Part shown: in pieces, positions 22,151-34,463 of the stretch
Position numbering within the stretch: the stretch's first letter is position 1
How the letters are laid out: each line of letters starts with the position of its first letter
DNA from: Monomorium pharaonis
Taxonomy: Eukaryota > Arthropoda > Insecta > Hymenoptera > Formicidae
Reading direction: 5' to 3'
Assembly: GCF_013373865.1 (NCBI RefSeq)
Contig: NC_050472.1
Coordinates: 5,699,276-5,763,275, forward strand
Length of the DNA stretch: 64,000 bases
The notes under the pieces: model-generated
What the model was told of the DNA's origin: nothing
Seen by the model: the letters and a program-made list of their open reading frames with translations, nothing else
Database searches by the model: none
Position numbers and translations under genes: made by a program

Positions 22151-22332
22151 CACAGAATTAGGGGTCTGCGATTCCGCGGAAAATGTACAGCAGCCGCGTG
22201 AGAATATCAGCAAAGAAGCGATTAAAAGATACGAGAGGTCGACGGCAGCGAAACTCTCACAAGCGCAAGTTCCGCGTGATATAAAGTTGCCAGCCGATTC
22301 TTTAACTTGCGCGTTATCTTCAATATTGAATA

Positions 22333-22561
22333 AAATTATTAATACATGGGAAAAAAATGCAATATATCCAATAAGATATGTAGTTGCGGGCTGCCAATTA
22401 CAGATACCCAATACAATAATATATGCGATTGCAGTATCAACATTGTACCTGCATTAACAGTAAATATTATTGTATTGAGTGTTTTATGTAGTTGGCAGCC
22501 CGCAATTGCATATTATGTTATTGGCTATATTAGTTTTTTTTCTGTGTATAAATTATTAATA
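22333..22561. mobile_element. Degenerate hairpin MITE with GCGGGCTGCCAA arms
   Basis: The left arm carries TTGCGGGCTGCCAATTACAG and ends CAATACAATAATAT. The right arm is the inverted diverged copy (GTAGTTGGCAGCCCGCAATT). Outer parts TTATTAATACATGGGAAAAA and its counterpart also pair, with several mismatches. The loop is about 35 bp, and no coding frame is credible. Confidence 0.75.
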
Positions 22562-24607
22562 AGCGTTTTCGAATTATTCGGATTTTAAAGAATCGTATAT
22601 TCTTCTGTATATTTTAAGAGTAACTTCATCGTGTTTTTCGCAGAGCGGGAGGTCAATCAAGGAACGATAACTCTGGATTGTGCGCGACGCGGAGCGTCGC
22701 CGTCGCCGCGCAGCCTCGCCGCTCACGCGGATCCGCTCGGCGACGGTGTTTTTGCTCGTTTCCGCTCGCAAATCCTCTCTCAGACCGTCGCCCGTTTGGA
22801 GCCGCTCTTGGCAACCGCTCAGACGTCCGCGATGAAATATTCTAGCACGGGTGACTTTGATCTTTCATGGCGTGCGCGCTCGAACGGCGGAGATGCGCGC
22901 GGGCGAGCGCGGGCGTGTGTGCGTGCGTGAATGCGTGAATGTATTGCTCTGAGAACCAGGAAGTCTCAGTGGCCGTGTATGCGTGCGAGACACCGTTTCG
23001 CGACACTCGGTGTCGAATGTCGAACGACTTTCGAACGACGTCGTTTCTAACGTCGAGTACATTTCAATAGACAAACATATACATTTTAGGTTTAGCTCGA
23101 AACGAAGATAGAGGGAGGAAACTTCTGGAGGAGATCGGCAGATCTTTTCGCAATCTCTGGCGTAAATTATACCTGGCGCAAATCTTGAACATACGGCGCG
23201 GCACGGCAACGTCTCGTTCGGAATACGGTACATCCGAAAGGGACGCACCTTGCAGCTTAAGCGAGAGACGAAGGAGAGAATTAAGGGATTCTCTTGAACC
23301 GGACACCCGATATGCACCACGCGTCGTTCCGCGCAGGACACACGCATAACCCGACGGAGTCGCGCGACAGCTGCGTCCGTATGGAGAGAGAGGCGCAACG
23401 AAATCTCGCGCTGACCCCCTTCTTCTTCCTTCGCATTCTCGCGCGCGGTATGGAGGGTGGGTGAATCACCCTCGCTGAAATTCTAAAATCGCCCCGTTTC
23501 CGAAAAGTCTATTACGGAGCACTTGGAGTCACGCGCCGCGGTATTTCTGCGTCCAGCCACCGCTCAGACCCTCCGTGGACCGCGGCGCGCGCTCCTCCCC
23601 GATGATCCCGGTGTTACGCTCCCGGCAAGCCAACGGCTCGCGCGTTGATTTACCGATTTGTTGATGTTCGACGAAAGCTCCTCTCTCGAGCCCCAAACGA
23701 AAGAGCGGCTCGTGGAAGTCCGGCGATTAATTTTCCCGCCCGTCGCCTCGGGCGAGAGAAGACGCGATGGTTTTTCAGTATCTAAATCACCCGACTGTCG
23801 CTTCGCACGATACTTTTTACACCTCGCTTTTTAGGGTCCCACGGGATTTGCAGCCATCCGTCTCGCTAACAAATTTTTTCCTACGATATATATTTTTATG
23901 ATTTGTGCCTGCAAGATTTCAATTGCATTTCAACGTGCGCTTCAAATGTAACGAAGAAGCAACGTGATGCAGTGGCCGGGCCAGTGAGGAAGAATTGCTT
24001 GTTTTTACGCGGACGTCGTATCGCGTCAATCGCGTGATGAATTGCGGGGAGTGAACCGCCGAGCTTTTCAAATCTCCTCCGCAAATGTTACCCGGCCTTC
24101 CTTGCCGCGCGGTAAAAGCCGCGCGAGTGCAACTGAAAGGCAGCGGTCCCGCGCGAAAGCAGCGTGTGCAGCGGCACTTAGCCGCGCCGTTTATCCTCTT
24201 TTTCAAGCGGCGTCATTCTCGCTCTCGTATAACTTCGCTCAATTGCTAGATCGTTAAGTTGTAACCGTGAGAGGAGCAGAAATATTAAAAAAAAAGAGGA
24301 GAAGAGATAGCCCTCTCGCGAAACTGCGAAGGATCGAGGCAATCTCGGAAATTTGCGCGTTGTAAATTGAAACGGAATCCAACGTTTCGTCAACGTCGTC
24401 GTCGTCGTCGTCGTCGTCGAGAGACGCTCTCTTGCTCGAGAAACCTAATTTGTCGATCGGGAGTCGGTTTTACGTGCGTGTCGTAAAAATTGCGACGTAA
24501 CGTCTTCCGACGTCGGAGGACGCGAGTTATTTCGCGCTTACCGCGCCTGTCATTCTCAGCCGGAGTAAAAACGACGGAGTGGAAGCGGACTCTTTTGAAA
24601 GAGAGCC
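22562..24607. other. Extended CpG-rich block, no confirmed exon
   Basis: From about 22640 to 24600 the DNA is CpG-dense, with frames open on both strands. An acceptor-like TTTTTCGCAG near 22642-22651 precedes an open plus-strand stretch of about 90 codons, but no donor or recognisable domain backs it. A (CGT)n run lies at about 24394-24419. This could be a promoter-proximal or regulatory block. Confidence 0.4.
24394..24419 (+). repeat. (CGT)n trinucleotide repeat
   Basis: About eight CGT units in non-coding DNA. Confidence 0.9.
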
Positions 24608-24622
24608 GGGGGGGGGGGGGGG
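24608..24622 (+). repeat. 15-base G homopolymer
   Basis: A run of 15 G. A perfect GC-rich hairpin, ACTCCGGC-AAAAAT-GCCGGAGT, follows at 24642-24663. Confidence 0.9.
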
Positions 24623-24878
24623 AGGGAGAAAAATAAAATCACCACTCCGGCAAAAATGCCGGAGTAGCGCGCGCAACGGCGATATCTCGCGTGGTCGTTG
24701 CAAAAAGTTAATGCGACAATTTAAGAGCGGCCGTAATTCTAAGTTAGCCGCTTATACGTTGCTCGTTCAGCTCGTATGTTGCAGCCTAGACCAAATTACA
24801 AATTAAAATCCTCTTAACCGGACCTAATTTAATAAGAAAACGTCAACGTTCAATTAATCCTTAAGTAGAAGTTAAGTG

Positions 24879-24886
<8 letters not shown>

Positions 24887-24911
<25 letters not shown>
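24887..24911. repeat. (GA)n microsatellite
   Basis: About 12 GA units. Confidence 0.9.
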
Positions 24912-24916
<5 letters not shown>

Positions 24917-27900
24917 ATTAAAATATTTCCCAAGTGAAAACTCCCTCCTTGAATTTGAGATAACAAAATATATTATATTTTAATGAAAACAAGATAATTT
25001 CACCGGTCTAACGACTTGTGAGCGTTAATTACTTTCAGAAGACGTAGTAAGAAGTACTTTATTGCGAATCGGTTTTAGGAGTGCAAGGGTCAATCGTAAA
25101 TTTCCCCCGAGCGAGAGGGCTCCGGTGACAAGGTAAGAGCGCGATTTATCCGAGGAATCGTAGCGCGCTGCTCCTTCTTCCTGTTCGCGCTCCCGCATAA
25201 CGTAATCCGCGATAGGCCGAGTTGCAGCAGCAGTCTGCAACCGGTAACGGTACACCCACCGCCGTGCGAATATTCCTCGAATGAAGCCGGTGTCGGGTGT
25301 GCACGTGCATTAGCGGGTGTCGGGATCCCTTCGTCTTCGCAATGTAACATTATATTCCTTCTCTGAGAGAGAGAGGGGGGGGGGAGGGGAGGAGCACGCC
25401 ATGTCGGCTCGCAATATGTCGCTGCGGTTCGCCCGTGTGCAGCTCGCTAACGAGAACGCCGGGAAGGACACGCAATTATTTCCAGCACTAGAGTTACGTT
25501 ATCGTGTGTGATATCTTCGCGCAAAAACGCGAGAAAATATTTCAATGAGTCGAGATAGAGAACGCAATTAAGACTATTTATCCGCATTACACCTTGATAA
25601 TCTCTTCTTGTAAAATACATATATTTTACAGAGTAACGTTATCTGAACTATCTAAACGTAGGTTCTATATACCAATTAATACTGTTTATATAAGATTCCA
25701 AGCTATTTATTATAGCGATAAGACTGTCAGCAACATGATAGACATCAAATTTCATTAAGATTTAAAATCTAAAAAACAAACTATAATATCGCAATTAAAT
25801 AATTATAATGCACGTAAAAAAATTATTACAAAATACCAATCTAAAAATATTAATTGAAATAATTTAATTCTTACTTTAAATTTTCACTTAATAATATTAA
25901 ATATTACACATAATGTTATATTACGTATAAACAACATTTTTAAAAATGCCATTAATCTCTTTACATCAATTTAAATTAAATGTAATAACCAATAATCTAC
26001 CTACAATTCTTAATCTAAAAATTAAATAATTAAATTTAATATTTATATGCATGTGTAAATATTTTTAATAATTACATCAAATTCGCAACATCGCAAAAGC
26101 AATACTTTCTAGATCAGTATCAAAACCGTTCATTAAGGAATTCTGTAACAATCATTGCGGGCATTATTACATTTTATAAAACTCAAAAAAAAAATCACAC
26201 ATTAATAAACGTTCATGTGAAGAAAACCGCAGCGATTCATTACGCAAACGCTCACGGCAGCAACTGTCACGGGCATCGACGCAATTTGCCATCCCTCGTG
26301 TAAAACCTCGGGAATTATTAAATTCCCGTGCTTGGGAATCGGATTTTGTCCTCACTGTCCATTTGTGCGCGTTTACTTATGAACGAGCCGTAAGCCGGAA
26401 TGTCGAATGGCCGTCGAACGGGGTTTCGCGCGCATCCATGCAGGGGCGTGCATCCAAATCCCATAGAATTCCCGTGAGACGTGCCGCCTTAACGGTCTCG
26501 AAATATTTCAGAGAAGGCCACCCCCTCGACGACGATGCGCGATCTCATCCGGCTGGTCGCGAAAAAATGAAATGATCGGCTTATACGAGAACGCGAAACC
26601 TTTGACTCCCGACGCAGGTACGACGTGAAAGCATATGTTCCCCCTTTTTTGCAGATTAATCCTCGAGTGTGCTTTTACTTCGCGAATATATCGCGTGCAG
26701 ATTTGTATTAAGATATCGACTCTGTATTTTGTAAAACATCGTATTTTTTAATATCATTCTAATTTTTATTAAAAAAAAAAAAATTATAAAGTTCGCAGAA
26801 GCGAAATTATCAAACAAATTTTAATTCCGATTTTGTACAATATTTATTACTACATTTAGTTTCGATAGTTTTGATTATCTTTTACAAAACATAGAGAACA
26901 AATATACCTTATCGTTAAGTATTAATACTTGTAATTTACTGGCCTTGTGATAAAAGTAAAAAAAAAAAAAATGTAAACGCGTTGTATCGATCGAACCTCG
27001 TGCCGCTATCGTTTATTATTTATTATCAAATTTCCGCTCGACTTTAAACAGAGAGAACATTGAACTGCTCGGCGAGCTCGACGAACGATCTTTAGCGGGC
27101 GCTTCCATTCCGTTTATTAAAATTCACATTTTCCCTCTCAGCGGGTGTGACATTCGCGGTTTCACCAACCGGTGCGCAGGCTGAGTACGGGAGATAGGGG
27201 AGGGATGCCGCCCTTTAATGCACATTTCGTGCGAATCCGCGAATTCCGAGGGTGGAAGCGCTTTTGCGAGCGGAGCGTGGATCGCGCGATAAAACGCGGA
27301 ACGTTAAAAAACGCCCTACGGCTTTCTACTACAAAGGGAACGGGCACCATCCGCCCCTCTCTCGCGGATTCCTTCCCTCTCGTGTATCTATCTATATCGC
27401 AGCTGCCTTTTTCAACGCTGCCTCATCTCCCCGATTGGATCGACAGGCGCGGCGAGATGCACACCTGCGATCGCGCACTTCACGAAAATGCTCGAATTAT
27501 GGAAATTATAACGCGCCAAGTTATACAGATGGGCCTCGGGAGCTTTTGTTTCGGAAAACGGAGCATCTCTGAGAGAGATTGGTGGAAAGCTCTTAAATCC
27601 AACGGAGAGCCGAGTGTTTTTAACTTCCATTCCGATTGAGATAATATACAGATTCTGTCAGACTCGAGCAATTTCTCATTTAGCTCGAATTTAATAAATG
27701 CGCAATCAGCAGTCGCACTTGAAAGATCGGGTCGTAAAATGCACTCAATTGCAGAAAACTAGTTTAGCCGTAAGAAAATAACTACATCCAAACGTAATAA
27801 TCAATATATTGATTTATAAATATTCTAAAAGCGTTGCATCCATTTGTACAATTAAATTCTATTTTTAATTAATTAATACTTTCTATCTAATTCAATATCG

Positions 27901-28362
27901 ATTATTTCACTATTAAATTGATATAAATCTTGCTTCACTTAATCTTATTAATTTCATTCAAAATAATAATAGTTGAGTCTCTCTCTCTCTCTTTTACACG
28001 CATGCACGCGGGCACTTGATTGCATACCACGAGTTTATAGTAAACAGTTCATAATAGCTCCTCCCCCCCCCCTCGTCTTCTCACGAGAAAATACATCGCG
28101 CCGATAATTCGAGGGAGGCAACGAGAACGAGGCGAAAGAGGAGCGGCGGAGCCGCGTAAACAGGCGCAGAATGCACCTGCACACAGCTCGGCCACTATTT
28201 CTGGTTGGCGTACGATGGCACCCGCTCACTCCGGACACTTCACGCGCCGCTGAAACGACGTTATATTTACCGCTTCCTCGTGCCCGAGCTCGGAACGTCT
28301 CTGTCTTCTCTCCGGCTGCTACTCCTCGTTCTGGGTCAAAAGTCTCGCCGACTGACGACGGG
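24912..28362. other. Non-coding region
   Basis: A GA/G-run lies at about 25365-25392. The DNA is AT-rich at 25550-26220 and 26690-27000, and CpG-rich at 26350-26600 and 27130-27480. A 155-codon plus frame at 27172-27639 shows no domain, bias or splice evidence. (TC)n lies near 27978-27993, and a CpG-rich block resumes at 28080. Confidence 0.5.
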
Positions 28363-28409
28363 ATGGAGGAAACCGAGGGGAACGAGCCATCCGCACCGCC
28401 GCCGCCGCC
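28363..28409 (+). CDS. Possible first coding exon (very weak)
   Basis: An ATG in good context (CGACGGGATGG) opens a short frame reading MEETEGNEPSAPPPP. It runs to a GTGAGA donor-like site at 28410, leaving two bases for the next codon. The setting is a CpG-rich block preceded by a T/C-rich stretch, as in many insect 5' exons. No downstream exon was identified and the frame stops at once if unspliced, so this may well be chance. Confidence 0.18.
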
Positions 28410-31352
28410 GTGAGAACGAATTTCTCCTGCGGTGGGAACCAGCGGACAGAGTGCAGGTGCATAATTATCGATTCTCGCGATTAACTCGATCTACATCTAC
28501 GGTAAATGTAGATGAAAAGATTTACATTTGAAATGCAAACGAATTTAATCATCCTCGAGCGGATGTTCTTCAACAAATTAAAGAAAGTTTGTGACGAGAA
28601 ATATGAATATACATAAAATAAGAAACCTGTTGCAATTGTAATAGAAGAAAATGCATCTCAAGTAACAAACAATTAAAATAAACAAATAAAAAATATTAAT
28701 TAAACTTCTAAAGCTTGTGAAAATATTTAAAATACAAGCTTCTTATAGTCCGTTTTTTTTTTTCTAAATCATTTAATGATGATGTAATGACAAATAGTTA
28801 AAGTACAGGAAATCTTCTATGTAATGATAATAATAGTAATGTATAAAATTTTTAAGAGTTTAAAATTTCCTCCCTAATAACCAAGAATAATGTCTTTAAT
28901 GTACGCACGTGAGGCGCTTATTTCAACAGCACTTATCTCAACTCGCGCTGCGCTCAAAGTCCCGTGTATCTCCTGCCCCATCGCAAGCCGGACAACCGGG
29001 TCGACAAATAGGACTCGAATAAGCGAAGGCCACGAGGACACGTCAGTCTCCGGTCTCTTAACGACCCTCGGCGAGAGAAGAGGTGAAAAAAGGCATGGCG
29101 CGGCGACGAGACGCGCAATATCGTCGAAGGGGAAGCGAGAAACGTTTGGGAAAAACACTCTGTGCCCGATCTTCGAAGCGATAACCACTTCCGGCCGGAT
29201 GTGTCGCTCACCGAGTGCCGAATACCTTTTCGCCCGGTGCACACGGGGTGGAAACGCGAAACGAAGGGGCGGACGAGTCGTCACACTCGTCCGTTCACAC
29301 TCCTCTCCGTTCGTCTCTCGTGACTTTCAAGTTTTACGTTGATGAAACGCGATCGATCGATGAATCGACGATTTCAAGAGGCGCTCCCAATGATGACGAG
29401 ACGAATCGAGAGATACTCTCTTTCTCTCGAGGGTGGGATATTTGAATAAAATATTGAAACTGCAACGTGGATTCTCTTGGCACTTCTTGCCGTGCTAATT
29501 TCAAGCTTTCGAGACTCGAGATCGGGAAACACGATCCTCGATCCAAGACGCTCCAAGCTATTATGTAATATTGAAAATTATTAACTTGAAATTATTATTA
29601 TTCTTATACATTTAGCACTTGGATGTTTTCTTAGTCTTTTATTATTTTCACGTGTACCTTATTATCCTGCGCGTTTCAATTAATGTTCATCAGCCTCTAC
29701 CTAGCCCACGCCTAGAGAATACGTGACGTCCCGGACAGCGCGAGTTAATTCGCATCGTCGTCGCCTTCCGCGTCGTTGTAATGCGAAAACTACGCAATTG
29801 GCTTTGCCATGAATGAACTATGAGAGGGGTCAAGCGCGCAGGCCCTCGTAGATGTTACCCGTTAGAGCGACAAGCAGCGACGCGCGACGGCTTCGAGTGT
29901 CCATGCATCAGCGAATGATTACCGGGCGTGATTGTCGGCGCACTCGCTAACTTAGCAACAAGCGACGACGACGACGACGACGGCTTCGGCCGGCGAATAT
30001 AAGCGCGCCCGGCATTATGCAGCGTTGCCGATTATGCAAATGGATGCAGTTAAAGCGAATTAACTGGGTAAATATTAAATTATACGAGAAATGCGGGTCC
30101 AATGCGAAAAATACTGACGTTTCTCTCCTCTCCATTTCGTTCCGGGCGTCGCCGTCGGCGTGTCTTCTAAGGAACACCGCGCTACCGCACCCCGCGCCGC
30201 CGTGCGAGAAAGCGCGCGCGTTCCTCCGCGTTCCGGAAAATCTATTTCGGATCCGGTGCACGCATCGCGGGCCACGTAATTACCAACTGAATCATATAGT
30301 CGAGCCGCTCGCTATAACTCTAGGCGAGGCCGATAGGCAACACAACTCGGCCGGAGTGAGGCCCCGTGAGTCACTGCGCCGTTGACAGAGTCCGCCTCGC
30401 GAGCGGCTTCTATCCAGGTCGGTTATAAATTCGTTCTCCTCCCGCGGTTGGACCCGGGGGGATGGAATTTTCTCTCTCTCTCTCTTTCTCTCTTTTCCCC
30501 TTCGTTTTCGCCTTGAGATCTAACGAAACCGCGTGCCAGATTAAACCGAGTGCAGCGACGAATCCCGCCATGTTACGTTGGAAAGAAGAGGAACGTAGGG
30601 CAGAAGAGAACGAACCCGGCGATTGGATTAATCGCCTTCTTCAACCGGTAATTAACTACGACCCTCGCAATTAAGCGTGGAGGTGCAACACATGACCGTA
30701 ATTGCCACGTGCGTCGCTTTGGATGAACTTGTCACGCGCGACGCTCGAAGGAACGACTCGACGAGCGATATAAATGCCGTGTATTGCAAATTCCACAACT
30801 AGCTCCTTAATTTCACGGTTTCCTTTTGTTAACAGTTCCACAAAAAAATTTTTTTTAGTTTTGAATTTCGATGCATCCTCTGGTTTCACGATTATACGAT
30901 CTTTTTTTTTTTTCCTTGAGATATATTTGTTGCCGCGTTATTTTATTCCGTAAAATCTCGAGCGCTCCTCCCGCGTATCGCAATGAAATAAGTAATTGCA
31001 AACGCGTGTTGTTTACGAGGTAGGCGTGTCAGCAAGCAGCGGATATTCATAGGCATCCCCGCGACCGATTGTGGCGCAAGATTTATGCGCGGCGGGTACT
31101 CATCGTCGGCAATGAAAATCAGATTTGTAACCGCGAGAGCTTCCGGCTGACAGCCACGAGGTCCGAGCGAGCAACCGCTGCAACACGTGGAGACCGTTGC
31201 GTCGTCGTCGCGGTCGTCCGATAACGCTAAGTCGGCGACCTCATCGCGCAGCGTACGTATTGCTATCCGGAAAGCTGCATAATGTATGAAGTGATATTAT
31301 CGCGACCCTCGCACACGCCGGCGTGTGCACGTGGCACTACATATGCGACAGC
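28410..31352. other. Non-coding region
   Basis: The DNA is AT-rich at 28540-28870 and CpG-rich at 28900-29540, where 136- and 150-codon frames lie on opposite strands. A further CpG-rich block at 29700-30430 includes (ACG)n at about 29963-29982. A small hairpin, CTACATCTAC-GG-TAAATGTAG, lies near 28489-28510. No exon can be supported. Confidence 0.5.
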
Positions 31353-31376
31353 CTCTCTCTCCTCTCTTTCTCCTCT

Positions 31377-31448
<72 letters not shown>

Positions 31449-31449
31449 C

Positions 31450-31491
<42 letters not shown>

Positions 31492-31492
31492 C
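31353..31492 (+). repeat. 140-bp (TC)n pyrimidine tract
   Basis: The tract is almost pure TC dinucleotide with occasional CC or TT slips, one of the longest pyrimidine strands in the window. S/L-rich and R/E-rich open frames through it are artefacts of the repeat. Confidence 0.95.
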
Positions 31493-31530
31493 AAAGATAC
31501 ACTCTTTCCAGAATAAAATCAATCAATCAA

Positions 31531-31827
31531 TCAATCCTGGTCTCTACCGGTCTCTCCCCGTCTCTCCCGGTCTCTCCCGGTCTCTCCCAGTTTCTTCCCG
31601 TCTCTCCCGGTCTCTCCTTGTCTCTCCCCGTTTCTTCCCGTCTCTACCCGTCTATCCCCGTCTCTCCCGGTCTCTCGCCGCCTCTCCCGGTCTCTCCCCG
31701 TCTCTCCCCGTCTCTCCCGGTCTCTCCCGATCTCTCCTCGTCTCTCCCCGTCTCTACATGTCTCTACCCATCTCTCCCGATCTCTACCCGTCTCTCCCGG
31801 TCTCTCCCAGTCTCTCCTGGTCTCTAG
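31531..31827 (+). repeat. 10-bp minisatellite, consensus GTCTCTCCCG, about 29 copies
   Basis: Successive decamers GTCTCTCCCG, with variants such as GTCTCTCCCC, GTTTCTTCCC and GTCTCTACCC, run without a spacer from about 31538 to 31827. An (AATC)n stretch (AATCAATCAATCAATC) separates it from the preceding (TC)n tract. The unit is a (TC)n derivative, so the array probably arose by mutation and amplification of the neighbouring dinucleotide repeat. Confidence 0.93.
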
Positions 31828-32966
31828 AAGTAATTAGTAATGAAAAACAAGACAGGAAGGGACTATCGCAATAAAATTCGTTAGAACTAAAAGTGCGCAA
31901 AAAAGCGTGTGTTACGAGGGCGTAAAATTGTACAATACCTTGTCAGCAAAAATTAGAAATTGTGAAAAAATTGATGTATTTATTTAAACAGATGTTAAAA
32001 AAGCACGTATGTAAATCTATGTAAAACATAATAGCTGAGAAAACTAAATAAACTTCAATCAATCAATGTCTCGCAGAATTGTTTTTTTGCCAGGGATAAT
32101 TGTAACTGTCGAATCCTCGAAGCACCTTCTGATACGAAATCAGGTGGTACTTTTGCATCATCGTGTCTCTTCCGTTTGATGGCATAAGATAAAACTCGAG
32201 CGCAACGAGACTTACTTTACGTAATCTCGTTGCACCGTGTCACAATAACCTCGACTTCGATTCTGATCGAGAAACGATCAGTGTCCTATGCAAAAAAATA
32301 ACTGCGAATTAGTCATTTAAGATTAATCATACAAATAAAACTGGGAGGAAAATTTACTTTAAACAAAGCACAATTCTTTTTCTATCATAAAAAATTTAAT
32401 ATACGCTATCACTATCCAAATAAATACTTTCTTTATTGCTAATTCGTAATTTACAACAAAACTCATAACCATTTAGTCTGCTTAAATTCTTAAATTAAAA
32501 AAAAAAAGATTAATATCAAGGGATTCCGTTTATAGAATCATTTCACGAAACTTATGTCCAGGGAGCGACCTCAAGACCGCGCCACTCCTTTATTTTCCGG
32601 ATGGCAATAAATTCACCGATAAAGGGTTCATAAGACGCCTTGCGAAAGCCGTCCGGTTCGCGGGACACTCGCTCGCTCGTTCGTACGTGCAAAATAGGAA
32701 AAAAAAAAAAACAAAGAGATTGGGCGCGAATCGCGCGTGGGTGGTCGTCGCAATTCCGATTTTCACGCATACCATTGAATTTCCCGAGATGCGCGAGAAC
32801 GGCGCCCCGTCCACGTTTCCCCATCCCCCGGGGAAAAGTGTTCGACGAGCCCGCTGGAACAACAACGACGGCTGGCCGCCCATGCCGGGGGGCGAATTTA
32901 TCGAGAACAATTTTCCACGCTCGCTCTCCAATCGCGCTTACGCTCTCGTCGTAACATACGCAGATA
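31828..32966. other. Non-coding region
   Basis: AT-rich to 32530, then CpG-rich. A short (AATC)n echo lies near 32056-32067. No supported exon. Confidence 0.5.
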
Positions 32967-32990
32967 CGAGAGAGAGAGAGAGAGAGAGAG
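32967..32990. repeat. (GA)n microsatellite
   Basis: About 12 GA units, followed by degenerate GA-rich sequence to 33009. Confidence 0.9.
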
Positions 32991-34428
32991 TCAGAGAGAA
33001 AGAGAGAGGGCTCGGACGCATATACGGATGCGTGAGAGAGCCGCGTGGGTTACCTCCCACGCGTGCACCGAGCGAACTGCTGCTCCGTTTGAATATTTAT
33101 CCTGTGTTCGAGGCGAGTCGCGCCGACGACGTGCGGTAACGACGATCGAAAGAGATCCGGGAAAAAGGCCTCTACGTGCCTCGAAAACTGGTCAATGTTC
33201 GCCGCCAGTGCGATTCGATAAGCCTTTTAAGCGCGGCTGAAAAAGCGCCCACCCGAGTGCCCTTGGTGTTGCTTGTCCGTGCACATATCGTGTGTGGTCC
33301 ACTGTGGTGACACTTCGGATGATCACGCGCACTAGTTTCAGTGTACGTAACGGCCGCCGGACGTGTTCTCAATGGTTACGGGGCCATTGGTACCGCGGTC
33401 AGCTATGCTCACGGTTTAGAATAGACTGCGACTATTCCGGGTACAACAAAGAGAAGAACTGTGATATGCCCTAACGAACGTATTTTTCGCTCAGCTGAAA
33501 TAATGGCTCTCGTACGTGAAGGTCCGGCTCCTCTATAAGTTGATCAGCGGATATATTTTTACACAAAGCATGGATTTATATATTTTTAGAAATGGCGGAA
33601 CTTTATTGTATCGCGTTATCGTTTTACTATCACGTTATTGCTAACAGAAGGGAAGGACGAATTTAGTTCAGAGCGTCGTTAATGCCCGCTGACGATGGTA
33701 CATTAAGGGCTGAATACAGCTTGATTAATTGAATTTTCTCTCTCTATATTATAGATTATGCTCTGTCTATACAGAGAGAATCGCCTAATTCGAGTCTGGG
33801 TAGATAGCCTGTGCTTGAACATGGCCGCCGGATTATCCAATGAGTTCCAGGCGTATATATCTCATTATCCCTATTAAGTGTCGTGTATGTATGTCGTAAC
33901 ACAATAGTATAACCAACAATAATATCGTCGCGTTACCAGAGTATTATTGGAACACCGGAAACGCAAAGCAACCCGGCGAAATGAAAATATTACATCGCGG
34001 CAATACAGTTTGTATAACGCAAATCCGAGCATCGTGTGCGCAATGTGAACAGATTCAGTTACACATTACATTAACCGAAACCTCCAGCGTCCCTCGTCTT
34101 TCTTCACTTTATCGCACAATTGCTTGCTCTTCGTTTCCAATCCGCGATTGGAAGTCGTGTATCAAATTAATCGGACATTTCGTTTCTGATTACTTCTGTA
34201 TTGCTTGCACTGTATATTCTGTAATCCACTTTTGTACTCTGCATCCTCGTTACATCTCTCGTAATTCATTTTTTATCATTTCCATTATCCATACGGGATT
34301 TAATAGTCTTAATCTACCAGAGTAGATCTCCAGTGACTCATCCATCTAGCTTGGAAACATCGCGATGTCAGGTTCCCTCGTAGGGTAATTCGAGGATCGA
34401 CAGGTACCATTCTAGGACTAAGAACTCA

Positions 34429-34463
<35 letters not shown>

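Noticed and set aside
22642..22930. Acceptor-like TTTTTCGCAG followed by about 90 open plus-strand codons
   Set aside because: No matching donor, domain or partner exon was found. Open frames are common in this CpG-rich block.
22865..23398. 177-codon minus-strand frame
   Set aside because: Arg/Ser/Thr-rich translation of CpG-rich DNA, with no conserved-looking segment.
24642..24663. GC-rich hairpin followed by no T run, considered as a terminator
   Set aside because: The window is eukaryotic nuclear DNA, so a bacterial-style terminator is not expected and there is no gene before it.
27172..27639. 155-codon plus-strand frame
   Set aside because: No motif and no splice support; overlapping frames are also open on both strands.
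28874..29342. 136- and 150-codon frames on opposite strands
   Set aside because: Both strands are open over the same CpG-rich DNA, and neither shows a domain or a good splice site.
31282..31874. Serine/leucine-rich and Arg/Glu-rich frames
   Set aside because: These are translations of (TC)n/(GA)n and the 10-bp minisatellite.
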